Notes: generated from the sequence alone by a model not told the origin. A stretch of 64,000 bases of DNA from Tissierellia bacterium (GCA_012735245.1 JAAYHU010000027.1:1-64000), one strand, 5' to 3'; positions 45,229 to 54,641 are shown, counted from the stretch's first letter. Made by a program: numbers and translations.

Positions 45229-46581
45229 TCAAGTCACATTCTTAATCCACTTTCTAGACCTTACCCTAGGAATGCCAATTGCTGCCTTAACTACTTCTTC
45301 CACTGAAACTAATAGAAAAACAAAATAAACTGGCAATTTTAATAATAAGGCTCCCAAAAATGCCAATGGTACTCCCACTAACCATACAGTCCCCATCTCT
45401 AAGTACATAGAGAAGGCTGTATCTCCACCTCCCCTTAGAACTCCCACAATTAAAGTGGAGTTGAAGGTTCTTATAAAATAAAATAGGCCCATAACCATGA
45501 TTAAATTCCTGGACAAATTATATACATCTGTATCTAGATTTCTAAATAGTTTTAATGTCAAATCTGGTGTTAAGAATAATATAGTTCCTAGGATTAAGCC
45601 CGTAATAGTTGACATAATTAAAAATTGTACTGCATATTCATAGGTTTCCCCTTCCTTGCCCTCGCCGATTTTATTGCCTACCATAACTGTACAAGCATTG
45701 GATAAGCCCCTAACTAAGACAAAGAAAATATTTTGGATTGTGGCAGCAATCTGTACTGCTGCAGTAGCCTCTTCCCCTATACGGGCATAGGCAACAGAAT
45801 ACATTACTTGCCCTAAGGACCATAGGGCTTCATTTAGAATAACAGGGTAAGTAGTTTTAAAATACCTTTTTATAAAGCCCTTTGGCCAAGAGCTTAACTC
45901 TTTTATATTTGCTGCAAGGGGATCAATATCCTTATATACAAAATACAGAATCAATAAAATCTCTACTATTCTTGCAATTAAAGTCCCGTATGCAGCTCCC
46001 TTTACTCCAAGTCTTGGAAAACCAAAATGGCCAAAGATGAGTAAGTAATTGAATACAGTGTTGGTTATAAATGAAATGAAAGATACAAGCATTGGCATTT
46101 TAGCATGTCCTACGCTACGGGATGCTATACTATAGGAAAAACTTATTCCTGTTATTATATAGGAAAGGGAGACTATTCTTAAATAATCACACCCTAGTTT
46201 TATAACTATATCTTCTTTGATAAAAAAGCCCATAATAATTTCTGGAAAAAATAAAGCCATTATAGTAAATATTATGCCAGTAGCAGAAGTGGATATTATG
46301 GCCAAGCCCAATACTTTTTTAATATTATCTTTATCCCTCTTACCCCAATACTGAGATATAAATATGGATGCTCCGCTATTAATGCCAAATAGGATTAAGG
46401 AATAAAAAAAGAATAGCTGGTTTGCTAGCCCTAATGCTGCTATACTAGATTTTCCTAATTCCGATATCATTAAAGTATCTACCATGTTTAGCGAAGAAAT
46501 TATTAAATTCTGTAATGCAATTGGAATTGCAATAATTAACATGTTTTTTACAAATACCCTATTGCTTGAAACCTTTCTCAT
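45229..46581 (-). CDS. MATE-family efflux transporter
   Basis: A 450-residue protein with twelve hydrophobic helices. The MATE opening (NMLIIAIPIALQNLIISSLNMVDTLMISELG, shortened) and the second-half repeat (YPVILNEALWSLGQVMYSVAYARIG) are visible. These transporters export drugs or metabolites driven by Na+ or H+. It overlaps nothing but precedes the thioesterase gene by one base, an operon that could link export to lipid release; the link is speculative. Confidence 0.92.
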   Translation of the reverse strand: MRKVSSNRVFVKNMLIIAIPIALQNLIISSLNMVDTLMISELGKSSIAALGLANQLFFFYSLILFGINSGASIFISQYWGKRDKDNIKKVLGLAIISTSATGIIFTIMALFFPEIIMGFFIKEDIVIKLGCDYLRIVSLSYIITGISFSYSIASRSVGHAKMPMLVSFISFITNTVFNYLLIFGHFGFPRLGVKGAAYGTLIARIVEILLILYFVYKDIDPLAANIKELSSWPKGFIKRYFKTTYPVILNEALWSLGQVMYSVAYARIGEEATAAVQIAATIQNIFFVLVRGLSNACTVMVGNKIGEGKEGETYEYAVQFLIMSTITGLILGTILFLTPDLTLKLFRNLDTDVYNLSRNLIMVMGLFYFIRTFNSTLIVGVLRGGGDTAFSMYLEMGTVWLVGVPLAFLGALLLKLPVYFVFLLVSVEEVVKAAIGIPRVRSRKWIKNVT

Positions 46582-46725
46582 TTATTACCTCCATAATATG
46601 GTTAATCTAATACTATATTATATTATATAATTTAAAAATTTTAAATCATGGAATTAGGAGCTGATTAATGATTTTCAAATAGAAATCTATACTGCTTCTT
46701 ATAAAATCCTCTTGTCAAATAAAAA

Positions 46726-46740
46726 TGCCCAATAAGGGCA
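46726..46740 (-). terminator. Weak terminator after the 91-residue gene
   Basis: TGCCC (46726-46730) pairs with GGGCA (46736-46740) around a 5-base loop, just after the stop of the minus-strand gene, and is followed by TTTTT on that strand. The stem is only five pairs. Confidence 0.45.
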
Positions 46741-46742
46741 AA

Positions 46743-47018
46743 TTAATGTCTTCCATACCTAGTATGATCATTACCCAGGTAATCAATATTGGCATATATC
46801 CTAACTACTCCCTCATCTTCATAGGGTATAATTTCAATATCCCTTGGTCTACCATCATCTCCTCTTCTTTCTAAATGGTTTTTTATTATTTCTGTAGCAA
46901 TTTCATCTGTATACTGATTTTCGTATACCTTGTTAAAATCACTGGCAGTCATTTCCAACACAGCTCTATGGACTCCATTTTCTACAATTCTTTTTTCCTT
47001 AATATTATTGTACAACAT
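46743..47018 (-). CDS. Hypothetical small acidic/basic protein
   Basis: A 91-residue protein of unknown function. It reads as alternating charged segments (EKRIVENGVHRAVLEM, then RRGDDGRPRDIEIIPYEDE) and ends in a YLGNDHTRYGRH tail. No membrane segment or cysteine is present. ATG 47018 is preferred over an upstream frame start at 47048 because AAGGAGG lies six bases before it. Confidence 0.65.
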   Translation of the reverse strand: MLYNNIKEKRIVENGVHRAVLEMTASDFNKVYENQYTDEIATEIIKNHLERRGDDGRPRDIEIIPYEDEGVVRIYANIDYLGNDHTRYGRH

Positions 47019-47088
47019 AGGAAGCCTCCTTATTAATATTGTCAACATTATATTTTCTTTATTAGTGGATTTTTATGCTAATAATGAA

Positions 47089-47118
47089 AAAAACCCTTAG
47101 GGCTTCCTAAGGGTTTTT
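47089..47118. terminator. Strong terminator after mrp
   Basis: A 13-bp perfect inverted repeat, AAAAACCCTTAGG (47089-47101) and CCTAAGGGTTTTT (47106-47118), with a 4-base loop and T-tracts on both sides. It lies 6 bases after the minus-strand stop codon. Confidence 0.88.
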
Positions 47119-47123
47119 CATTG

Positions 47124-47951
47124 CTAATCTATGGCTTCAATGATTTTACTCAAAATAGGATTAAAGAGTTTTTCAATTGATTCTTTTGAACTATGGTATC
47201 CCTTAAATGATATATTACTTATTTCCTTTACCATAGGTAATTCGCCTAATAATTCAAGTCCTAATTCCTTCAAAAATTTCTCTATATTTTCTCCATCATA
47301 CATTCTAATCTTATCATCACAATTTGGACATTGGATATAGCTCATATTCTGCACTACTCCAAGTATATCTATATTCAATTTTTTTGCCATATTTACAGCC
47401 TTAGCTACTATCATTGAAACCATATCTTGAGGTACAGATACCATTACTAGGCCATTTATTGGTATAGAATCCATTACTGTTAAGGCTACATCACCAGTTC
47501 CCGGTGGCATGTCTATAACTAGATAATCTAAATCTCCCCAATATACATCTGTCCAAAATTGTTTAACTGCTGAAGAAACTATGGGGCCCCTCCATATAAC
47601 TGGCTGATTCTCATCTTCCATTAGGAGATTAAAGGACATTACCTTAATACCATTATCTGTCAATGCAGGTTGTATAAGGCCGTTTTTAGATACTACCTGT
47701 ACATCCTTTAAACCCAGTAATCTTGGAATACTTGGTCCAGTAATATCTGCATCCATTATTCCTACTCTATAACCTTCACTCCTTAATCCTTCAGCTATAA
47801 GGGTTGAAATAGTAGATTTTCCTACTCCTCCTTTACCGCTCATTACCCCAATAACCCTATTAATACTATTTAAAGGATTGTTTATAATTGTGCATCCTTC
47901 TTGAGCCTTTGAACAATTGTTTTTAGCTGGACAGCTGTTGCATTTTGACAT
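47124..47951 (-). CDS. mrp: Mrp/NBP35-family iron-sulphur carrier ATPase
   Basis: A 275-residue P-loop ATPase of the Mrp/ApbC group, which carries Fe-S clusters to target proteins in the cytoplasm. The deviant Walker A is VMSGKGGVGKSTIS. The cluster-binding CxxC is in YIQCPNCDDKI. The N-terminus has an extra Cys motif (CNSCPAKNNCSKAQEGC), typical of clostridial Mrp. A strong terminator follows. Confidence 0.93.
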   Translation of the reverse strand: MSKCNSCPAKNNCSKAQEGCTIINNPLNSINRVIGVMSGKGGVGKSTISTLIAEGLRSEGYRVGIMDADITGPSIPRLLGLKDVQVVSKNGLIQPALTDNGIKVMSFNLLMEDENQPVIWRGPIVSSAVKQFWTDVYWGDLDYLVIDMPPGTGDVALTVMDSIPINGLVMVSVPQDMVSMIVAKAVNMAKKLNIDILGVVQNMSYIQCPNCDDKIRMYDGENIEKFLKELGLELLGELPMVKEISNISFKGYHSSKESIEKLFNPILSKIIEAID

Positions 47952-48062
47952 ATTATGCTCCTTTCAAACCTATATATTAAAAGATTATTACTTTACTTAA
48001 TACTACTATACACCTTTTTTAATTGATAAATTAAGTTGAGTTTTTTACATTTTTGTAATAAT

Positions 48063-48090
48063 TTGCTTAAAAATCTTTTATTCATAATAA
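48063..48090 (+). promoter_or_regulatory. Promoter of the zinc-ribbon gene
   Basis: TTGCTT (48063-48068), a 16-base spacer and TAATAA (48085-48090). Just downstream, AATAGAAT (48107-48114) pairs with ATTCTATT (48117-48124), an 8-2-8 palindrome that could be an operator or a leader hairpin. Confidence 0.45.
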
Positions 48091-48151
48091 TAGGAAATTG
48101 GGAAATAATAGAATTGATTCTATTTGAAATATAAGGGAAAGGAATGTAAAA

Positions 48152-48460
48152 ATGGATATAGATAAATCTTTAATATGCCCTAAATGTAATGGAGTACATT
48201 TCGAGATAAAAAGAATGGCAACCTATCTATATACTTATAAATTAGATACTCCCTTAACTGAGGAATGGAGTAAAGAAGATGAGGCTTTGCCTTTCCTATT
48301 TGATAATAGGGAATTATTAAATAGTAAAGAATATGTCGAATGTAAGGAATGTGGAGCACAATTCCCTTGCCAGCTAAATGGTAAAGGTAACATTCACTTT
48401 ACCATATTGCAAAAAGCCATCCCTTCAGACTTAGTGAAAGAACCAAACTTTTTTGGATAA
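48152..48460 (+). CDS. Zinc-ribbon hypothetical protein
   Basis: A 102-residue protein with a split zinc ribbon: CPKC near the N-terminus (ICPKCNGVH) and CKEC near residue 72 (VECKECGAQF). The region between is acidic. Such arrangements usually bind structural zinc. No specific family or partner is recognised. The ribosome binding site is GGAAAGGAATG-like and the gene stands alone. Confidence 0.7.
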   Translation: MDIDKSLICPKCNGVHFEIKRMATYLYTYKLDTPLTEEWSKEDEALPFLFDNRELLNSKEYVECKECGAQFPCQLNGKGNIHFTILQKAIPSDLVKEPNFFG

Positions 48461-48462
48461 GC

Positions 48463-48930
48463 TTAATGGTTTTCTCTATATTTTAAATACCTATCTAAAA
48501 TGTCTTTATTATCATTAAAAAAGTTACATAGTATTTCTATATTTTTGACTGTACTAGGAGTAATATGGTGTTCTATTAATTCAGTTTGCATCAAGGCCTT
48601 TTCTTGACATCCTATGAATCTAAGAAAATTTTCTATAATATTGTGCCTATCTAATAAAAATTTGCCTTTCTCCTTACCCATTTCTGTAAGTTTAATTATT
48701 CCATACTTTTCAAAATCTACTAAGCCTAATTGCCTAAGTTTTTTTGTCATTTTAGAGGCTGAAGAAGCTTTCACATTTAATAGGTTGGATAAAGTCTTTA
48801 TTCTAATATAGGTATTATCTTTACAATGTCTATATATCATTTCTAAATAATCTTCTAAGGATGGAGTAAGTGGATTTTCACTATACCTTTTTAATTCATA
48901 CCCTCGTACCGTCTTAAAAGAATTGTTCAT
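48463..48930 (-). CDS. DtxR/MntR-family metal-dependent repressor
   Basis: A 155-residue regulator with an N-terminal winged helix (LEDYLEMIYRHCKDNTYIRIKTLSNLLNV, shortened) and a metal/dimerisation domain. Metal-ligand-like residues are the central LLDRHNIIENFLRFIGC and the MQTELIEHHITPSTVKNI helix. There is no SH3-like third domain, so it is MntR-like in size. It faces feoAB, which makes iron-uptake control the likely job; it might instead sense manganese. Confidence 0.88.
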   Translation of the reverse strand: MNNSFKTVRGYELKRYSENPLTPSLEDYLEMIYRHCKDNTYIRIKTLSNLLNVKASSASKMTKKLRQLGLVDFEKYGIIKLTEMGKEKGKFLLDRHNIIENFLRFIGCQEKALMQTELIEHHITPSTVKNIEILCNFFNDNKDILDRYLKYRENH

Positions 48931-49040
48931 ACATTCACCACCTATCTTTTATTCTATATATATGTGTAACCCTTAGAAACTATTTATCATATTTTAATTA
49001 TAGATGTTTCCCTAGGCTAAATTTTGAAGGAGGTTAATAT

Positions 49041-49295
49041 ATGAAAGACAATTACATTCCTTTAAGTTCCTTATCAGTAGGTGAAAAAGCAGTAGTAAAA
49101 AAACTTACATCTAAGGGCCTAATCCGTAGGAGGCTAATGGATTTAGGCCTGATCAATAACACTGTGGTTGAAGTCCTACACAAGAGTCCCCTAGGCGATC
49201 CTGTAGCCTATTTAATCAGAGGAGCTGTAATTGCCCTTAGATCTGAAGTTGCATCTATGATATTAATAGAAAAATTTAATTTGGAGGAGAAATAA
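49041..49295 (+). CDS. feoA: Ferrous iron transport protein A
   Basis: An 84-residue SH3-like FeoA domain protein that supports FeoB. Its conserved core is LSVGEKAVVKKL, RRRLMDLGLINNTVVEVL and SPLGDPVAYLIRGAVIALR. The stop overlaps the feoB start by one base. A GGAGGTTAATAT ribosome binding site is present. The stretch CCCTAGGCTAAA just upstream could be a DtxR-type half site. Confidence 0.93.
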   Translation: MKDNYIPLSSLSVGEKAVVKKLTSKGLIRRRLMDLGLINNTVVEVLHKSPLGDPVAYLIRGAVIALRSEVASMILIEKFNLEEK

Positions 49296-51445
49296 TGGGT
49301 TTATCTAAGACAGCTACGGGATTAAACATACTACAAGATGAACTTAAAATAGAAAGAACTTCACCTGAAGATAAGATAATAGCCTTAGGGGGAAACCCAA
49401 ATGTTGGCAAATCTACAGTCTTCAATAAGCTAACAGGCTTAAACCAGCACACAGGAAATTGGCCTGGTAAAACAGTTACAAATGCTTTTGGAGCATACAA
49501 TTATAAAAACTGTAATTTTATCTTAGTCGATTTGCCTGGAACATATTCTTTAATGGCCAATTCAGTTGAAGAAGAAGTAGCTAGAGATTTTATTTGCTTC
49601 GCCGAACCTCATGCTACAGTTATCGTAATAGATGCTACTTGCCTTGAAAGGAATTTAAATCTGGTATTACAAACTTTAGAAATCACCTCTAAGGTAATCC
49701 TCTGCGTTAATCTTATAGATGAAGCCAAGAGAAAAAATATCAATATTGACTTAGAAAAGCTTTCAGAGGAACTTGGAATACCTGTAGTAGGAACTAGTGC
49801 AACTAAGTCCATAGGCCTTTCAAGTTTAATGGATGAAATTTACAAGCTTTGCTGCAATGAAGTGGAATTAACTCCCATAAACATCAAGTATACAAAAGAA
49901 ATAGAAGAGGCTATTTCTATGGTGGAGGAAAAGGTTAAAACTATGATTCCAAGCAAATTAAATCCACGATGGACTTCCATAAAACTGCTAGAAGGAGACA
50001 TGAAGTTATTAAACTCCATAGATAAATACCTGGGTTTCGACCTAAGTAAAGAAAATACCATCATAAATGAAGTAAAAAGGGCTAGAGATTTTTTGAAAAC
50101 TACTGGAATTGATTCTGATAGTTTTAGGGATATAACTGTCAGTACTCTAGTTAATATATCTGAAAGGATTAGCAAAAAAGTCGTAACTATAAACAATAAA
50201 GATTATGATGATTTCGATAGAAAAATTGATAATTACCTTACTTCTAAAAAATTTGGTTTCCCTATTATGGCTTTTCTCCTAATGGTAATCTTTTGGATAA
50301 CTATTAGTGGGGCCAATATTCCATCTGAAATCCTGGCTAAGGGATTCACAATTTTGGAAGACTCTTTATCCTTATTTTTTCAATGGATAAATGCACCTTC
50401 TTGGCTACATGATGTCCTGGTACTAGGCATATTTCGAACCCTAGCCTGGGTTGTTTCTGTAATGTTACCGCCTATGGCCATATTTTTTCCCTTATTTACT
50501 CTATTGGAAGACTTAGGATACCTACCAAGGGTTGCTTTTAACTTAGATAATTTCTTCAAAAAATCCTATGCCTGTGGCAAGCAGGCCCTAACCATGTGTA
50601 TGGGATTTGGCTGCAATGCAGCAGGCATAATAGGTTGTAGAATAATCGATTCCCCTAGGGAAAGGCTAATAGCTGTAATAACTAATAATTTTGTACCCTG
50701 TAATGGAAGATTTCCCATATTGATTGCTGTTACTTCCATGTTTTTTGCTGGCATTGTAAAAGGTAGCTTCCAGCCTGTAATATTAACTTTAATCGTAACA
50801 ACTGTTATAGTCCTAGGTATTTTTATGACATTATTAATATCAAAAATACTTTCAAAGACTATTTTAAGAGGCCTGCCCTCCAATTTTACATTGGAACTGC
50901 CCCCTTATAGGAAGCCTCAAGTGGGAAGAATAATCATTAGATCAATCTTTGATAGGACCCTATTTGTCCTAGGTCGTGCTGTTGTTGTTGCCATACCTGC
51001 AGGCCTTATCATATGGATCATGGCAAATGTTTATATTAGAGATTCTAATATATTGACTTTCACGGCCAATTTACTTAATCCCCTAGCTAAGTTAATTGGC
51101 TTAGATGGCTATATATTGTTAGCATTTATACTGGGATTTCCTGCTAATGAAATAGTTATTCCAATCCTTTTAATGAGCTATATGGCTACAGGTTCTCTTA
51201 CAGAATTAAACAGCTTAGCTGAATTAAAAGATTTCTTAGTAGCCAATGGTTGGACCTGGGTCACAGCAATATCTGTTATGCTGTTTTCTTTAATGCATTG
51301 GCCCTGTGCCACCACTTGCCTAACCATAAGAAAGGAAACCCAAAGTCTTAAATGGACCATAGTATCCTTTTTGACACCCACCTTAGCTGGATTTGCAGTA
51401 TGCTTTCTTGTGGTAAACTTAATAAGATTTTTTAACCTACTTTAA
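49295..51445 (+). CDS. feoB: Ferrous iron transporter FeoB
   Basis: A 716-residue Fe2+ permease with an N-terminal G protein domain and a polytopic membrane domain. G1 is GGNPNVGKST (about residues 32-41), G3 is DLPGTYS and the NKxD-like position reads NLID. The membrane part starts near residue 320 and keeps the conserved gating region with MCMGFGCNAAG and the C-terminal HWPCATTCLTIR. Length fits the family. A 12-bp terminator follows. Confidence 0.95.
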   Translation: MGLSKTATGLNILQDELKIERTSPEDKIIALGGNPNVGKSTVFNKLTGLNQHTGNWPGKTVTNAFGAYNYKNCNFILVDLPGTYSLMANSVEEEVARDFICFAEPHATVIVIDATCLERNLNLVLQTLEITSKVILCVNLIDEAKRKNINIDLEKLSEELGIPVVGTSATKSIGLSSLMDEIYKLCCNEVELTPINIKYTKEIEEAISMVEEKVKTMIPSKLNPRWTSIKLLEGDMKLLNSIDKYLGFDLSKENTIINEVKRARDFLKTTGIDSDSFRDITVSTLVNISERISKKVVTINNKDYDDFDRKIDNYLTSKKFGFPIMAFLLMVIFWITISGANIPSEILAKGFTILEDSLSLFFQWINAPSWLHDVLVLGIFRTLAWVVSVMLPPMAIFFPLFTLLEDLGYLPRVAFNLDNFFKKSYACGKQALTMCMGFGCNAAGIIGCRIIDSPRERLIAVITNNFVPCNGRFPILIAVTSMFFAGIVKGSFQPVILTLIVTTVIVLGIFMTLLISKILSKTILRGLPSNFTLELPPYRKPQVGRIIIRSIFDRTLFVLGRAVVVAIPAGLIIWIMANVYIRDSNILTFTANLLNPLAKLIGLDGYILLAFILGFPANEIVIPILLMSYMATGSLTELNSLAELKDFLVANGWTWVTAISVMLFSLMHWPCATTCLTIRKETQSLKWTIVSFLTPTLAGFAVCFLVVNLIRFFNLL

Positions 51446-51475
51446 AAGGAGCAAACTTAGACTTTTGCTCCTTTT
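51444..51475 (+). terminator. Terminator of feoAB
   Basis: A 12-bp perfect stem, AAAAGGAGCAAA (51444-51455) and TTTGCTCCTTTT (51464-51475), with an 8-base loop and T-run, overlapping the feoB stop. Confidence 0.88.
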
Positions 51476-51556
51476 TCAAAAAATTATCCTTGACCTATTT
51501 GTATATTTTATATTCCTCTGGCAAAAAATAGAATTATATATTAAAGGAGGAATACT

Positions 51557-52798
51557 ATGACTTTTAGCAGAAAAAAAGTTTTTGACAATTTACCTATATC
51601 CTATTGGATTGATTCTATAACCCCATCTACATATCCTAGTTTAGAGGACAATATTAAAATTGATATTGCCATAATAGGAGGAGGCTTAGCAGGCATACAA
51701 ATTGCCTATCAATTGTCTAAAGAAAATTTGAATATTGCCATATTCGAAGCAAATAATATTGGCCATGGAGCATCAGGTTATACAACTGCTAAAATTACAT
51801 CTCAACATAATATTATTTATAGCAAGATTAGAGAACAATTAGGTGAAGAACTGGCCCAACAATATGCCAGCGCCAACGAAATAGCAATTCATGAGATTAA
51901 AAGAATTGTTGAAGAAAATAATATAGAATGTGACTATACTACACAATCTTCATATGTATATGCCCAAGAGGAAAAAAATTTACAAAAAATTCATGACGAA
52001 GTTAAAGCTGCAACTAGTCTAGGTATTGAAGCTTCCTTTGTTGAAGACATACCCTTTCCAATTGCAATTAAGGGGGCACTTAGGTTTGATAATCAATCCC
52101 AATTTCATCCCCTAAAATATTTAACTTCTTTGGCTAAGATAATCAGTGAAAAGGGAGTTAATATATATGAAAAGACTAGAATTATAGATGTTGAAGAAGA
52201 GAATAATAATTATATATTAACGACTAATAATGGTAAAAAGATAAGGGCTGAAAAAGTAATCATCTCTTCCCACTACCCCTTTTATAACAAACATGGATTG
52301 TATTTTTCTAGAATTTATGCTTCCAGGGCTTATATTATAGCCATAAAAGCTAAAGAAAAATATCCTGGAGGAATGTACATCAATGCAGAGGAACCTGCCC
52401 GCTCATTAAGATATGTCAATACCCCTTCAGGAGAACTAATACTTGTAGTAGGTGATGAACATAAAACAGGACAAGGAGAAGATATGAATAAGCATTATAA
52501 TGCTTTAATAGATTTTGCCAAGGATATCTTTACCATAGAGGATATTCCCTATAGGTGGTCTACTCAAGATTGTATGACCCTGGATGATTTGCCCTATATT
52601 GGATACTATACAGCCAATACCCCTAATCTATTAGTTGCTACAGGATTTCAAAAATGGGGTATGACCAATAGTACTGTTGCTTCTATAATCCTTAAAGATT
52701 TAATACTGAAAGGCAATAGCCCTTGGCAAGATGTTTATAATCCATCTAGAAAAACTATTGCTGCCTCTACGAAAAAAATTTATTACTGTAAATGCTGA
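51557..52798 (+). CDS. FAD-dependent oxidoreductase, N-terminal part of a Rieske-fused enzyme
   Basis: A 413-residue DadA/glycine-oxidase-like flavoprotein with a nucleotide-binding motif (AIIGGGLAGIQIAYQLS) and the typical ending (GFQKWGMTNSTVASIILKDLI). In related Bacillus/Clostridium proteins of the YhfW type, a Rieske domain is fused to the C-terminus. Here that domain continues in another reading frame. The break is at A7 (52772-52778): with one A fewer the frame reads TKKFITVNADVAKHL and gives a single protein of about 522 residues. As read, the product ends in an unnatural KIYYCKC. The substrate is unknown. Confidence 0.82.
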   Translation: MTFSRKKVFDNLPISYWIDSITPSTYPSLEDNIKIDIAIIGGGLAGIQIAYQLSKENLNIAIFEANNIGHGASGYTTAKITSQHNIIYSKIREQLGEELAQQYASANEIAIHEIKRIVEENNIECDYTTQSSYVYAQEEKNLQKIHDEVKAATSLGIEASFVEDIPFPIAIKGALRFDNQSQFHPLKYLTSLAKIISEKGVNIYEKTRIIDVEEENNNYILTTNNGKKIRAEKVIISSHYPFYNKHGLYFSRIYASRAYIIAIKAKEKYPGGMYINAEEPARSLRYVNTPSGELILVVGDEHKTGQGEDMNKHYNALIDFAKDIFTIEDIPYRWSTQDCMTLDDLPYIGYYTANTPNLLVATGFQKWGMTNSTVASIILKDLILKGNSPWQDVYNPSRKTIAASTKKIYYCKC

Positions 52799-53126
52799 TG
52801 TAGCTAAACACCTAATAAAAGGGAAATTTGAATCCCTAGATAAGGAAATAGATATTCAAAATGGAGAAGCTCAAGTTGTAGAGATAGATGGCAATAGGGT
52901 TGGAGCCTACAAGGATGATAGGGGAAAAGTCCATTTTGTCAATACAACCTGCACCCATATGGGATGTGAATTGAATTGGAATAATGCAGAAAAATCTTGG
53001 GACTGTCCTTGTCATGGCTCAAGGTTTTCCCATAAGGGACAAATCCTAGAAGGTCCAGCAGTAAGGCCTCTGAATTTTACTGAAGATACAAATACAATAG
53101 AAAAACTATTTAAAGAAGACTTTTAA
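52731..53126 (+). CDS. Rieske 2Fe-2S domain, C-terminal part of the frameshifted oxidoreductase
   Basis: The frame encodes a Rieske domain with both ligand pairs: CTHMGC (Cys, His) and CPCHGS (Cys, His), which hold a 2Fe-2S cluster. It has no ribosome binding site at its nominal start, and residues before about 52779 are unlike the family, so it is best viewed as the natural end of the upstream flavoprotein displaced by +1. If translated on its own it would lack an electron partner. The frameshift may be a mutation, programmed slippage at the A7 run, or a sequence error. Confidence 0.75.
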   Translation: MFIIHLEKLLLPLRKKFITVNADVAKHLIKGKFESLDKEIDIQNGEAQVVEIDGNRVGAYKDDRGKVHFVNTTCTHMGCELNWNNAEKSWDCPCHGSRFSHKGQILEGPAVRPLNFTEDTNTIEKLFKEDF

Positions 53127-53127
53127 C

Positions 53128-53161
53128 AAAAAGCTACCATTATGCATATGGTAGTCTTTTT
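53128..53161. terminator. Bidirectional terminator
   Basis: AAAAAGCTACCAT (53128-53140) pairs with ATGGTAGTCTTTTT (53148-53161) with one bulged base, between the Rieske frame and livF. T-tracts are on both strands. Confidence 0.75.
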
Positions 53162-53865
53162 TAACCTTCAAGGTAGGCCTTTTTAACCCTTTCATCTTCC
53201 AACATCTCTTTACTTTTGCCTTCCAATTCTATTTCACCATTTCTTATGATATATGCTCTGTCAGATACCTTAAGTGCCATATTGGCATTTTGTTCAACTA
53301 ACAATATGGATATACCTTCCTTATTTATGTTTTCTATAATCGAGAATATTTCCTTTACAATAATAGGAGCAAGCCCCATGGAAGGTTCATCAAGTAATAA
53401 TAGTTGCGGCCTAGACATCAAGCCCCTACCTATGGCTAGCATCTGTTGTTCTCCACCAGACAAGGTTCCAGCTATTTGTTCTTTTCTTTCCTTCAACCTT
53501 GGAAATAGGGAAAATATTTTTTCAAAATCCTCCTTTACTCCTTTTTTATCCTTTCTAGTATAGGCACCCATTTCAAGATTTTCCATAACTGTCATTTTAG
53601 AAAATATTCTCCTGCCTTCTGGAACATAGGATATGCCTAATTTTACTATATTTGTAGGAGTTAAGGAATGGATATTTTCTCCTCTAAACTTTATTTCCCC
53701 AGCTTCACATTTTTCTAAGCCAGATATGGATTTCAAAGTAGTACTTTTTCCAGCTCCATTGGCACCTATTAAGGTCACTATTTCCCCTTCTTCTATCTTT
53801 AAGCTTATATTTTTTACTGCATGGATTGGTCCATAGTATACATTTACATTGGAAAGTTCTAACAT
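53161..53865 (-). CDS. livF: Branched-chain amino acid ABC transporter ATPase LivF
   Basis: A 234-residue ATPase with Walker A (GANGAGKST), the LSGGEQQ signature, Walker B (LLLLDEPSMGL) and the family-typical PEGRRIF and ERVKKAYLEG tail. It energises uptake of leucine, isoleucine and valine together with LivG. It overlaps livG by seven bases and is the last gene of the operon. Confidence 0.93.
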   Translation of the reverse strand: MLELSNVNVYYGPIHAVKNISLKIEEGEIVTLIGANGAGKSTTLKSISGLEKCEAGEIKFRGENIHSLTPTNIVKLGISYVPEGRRIFSKMTVMENLEMGAYTRKDKKGVKEDFEKIFSLFPRLKERKEQIAGTLSGGEQQMLAIGRGLMSRPQLLLLDEPSMGLAPIIVKEIFSIIENINKEGISILLVEQNANMALKVSDRAYIIRNGEIELEGKSKEMLEDERVKKAYLEG

Positions 53866-54641
53866 TCCTCAACCTCCTCTCCTAGATATGCCTTTATAAC
53901 CCTTTCGTCATTTTGTATTTCTTCTGGAGTACCTTGGGCCACTAAATTTCCATAATCAAATACTAATACTTCATCACAGATATTCATTACTAAGGACATA
54001 TCGTGTTCAATTAAAATTATGGTTAAATCAAAGGCTTCCCTTATCCAATTGATTAATTCCCTCAATTCTTTTGTCTCAATGGGGTTCATCCCAGCCGCTG
54101 GTTCATCTAAAAGAAGGAGCTTTGGTTTTGCTGCTAAAGCCCTTGCAATTTCTAGTTTTCTTTGATCACCATAGGGCAAGTTTTTTGCCAGTTCATCCTT
54201 TTTATCCAATAAATTAAATTTTTCCAATAATTCCAATGCATTTTCATAGGCATTGGCTTCAGCTTTGTAATAAGAGGGCAGCCTAAGGAAGGCAGAACCT
54301 ATACCATATTTAAATCTATTGTGAAATCCAATGAGAATATTATCAAGGACAGTCATATCTTTAAATAACCTTATATTTTGAAAGGTCCTAGCAATTCCAT
54401 AATGAACAATTTTATGAGGTTTTAAATCCTTAGTCCTAATCTTAGAATCTAAATTATAGGTTATTTCACCCGATGTAGGACTGTATATTCCCGTTAGGAG
54501 GTTGAAGAAAGTAGTCTTTCCTGCTCCATTGGGGCCAATTAAACCGATTATATTTCCCTTTTCTATATTTACATTAATATTTCTAATAGCCTTAATTCCG
54601 CCAAAGTTCTTTGATAGACTATTTACTGATAGCACCCACAT
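53859..54641 (-). CDS. livG: Branched-chain amino acid ABC transporter ATPase LivG
   Basis: A 260-residue ATPase with Walker A (GPNGAGKTTFFNLLTG), a GIARTFQNIRLF Q-loop region typical of LivG, the signature LPYGDQRKLEIARAL and Walker B (LLLLDEPAAGMN). It overlaps the end of livM by 23 bases. Its ATG at 54641 follows AAGG at acceptable spacing. Confidence 0.93.
   Translation of the reverse strand: MWVLSVNSLSKNFGGIKAIRNINVNIEKGNIIGLIGPNGAGKTTFFNLLTGIYSPTSGEITYNLDSKIRTKDLKPHKIVHYGIARTFQNIRLFKDMTVLDNILIGFHNRFKYGIGSAFLRLPSYYKAEANAYENALELLEKFNLLDKKDELAKNLPYGDQRKLEIARALAAKPKLLLLDEPAAGMNPIETKELRELINWIREAFDLTIILIEHDMSLVMNICDEVLVFDYGNLVAQGTPEEIQNDERVIKAYLGEEVEEC

Noticed and set aside
53216-53563. Antisense open frame inside livF
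   Set aside because: It is the complement of the conserved ATPase motifs and has no independent support.
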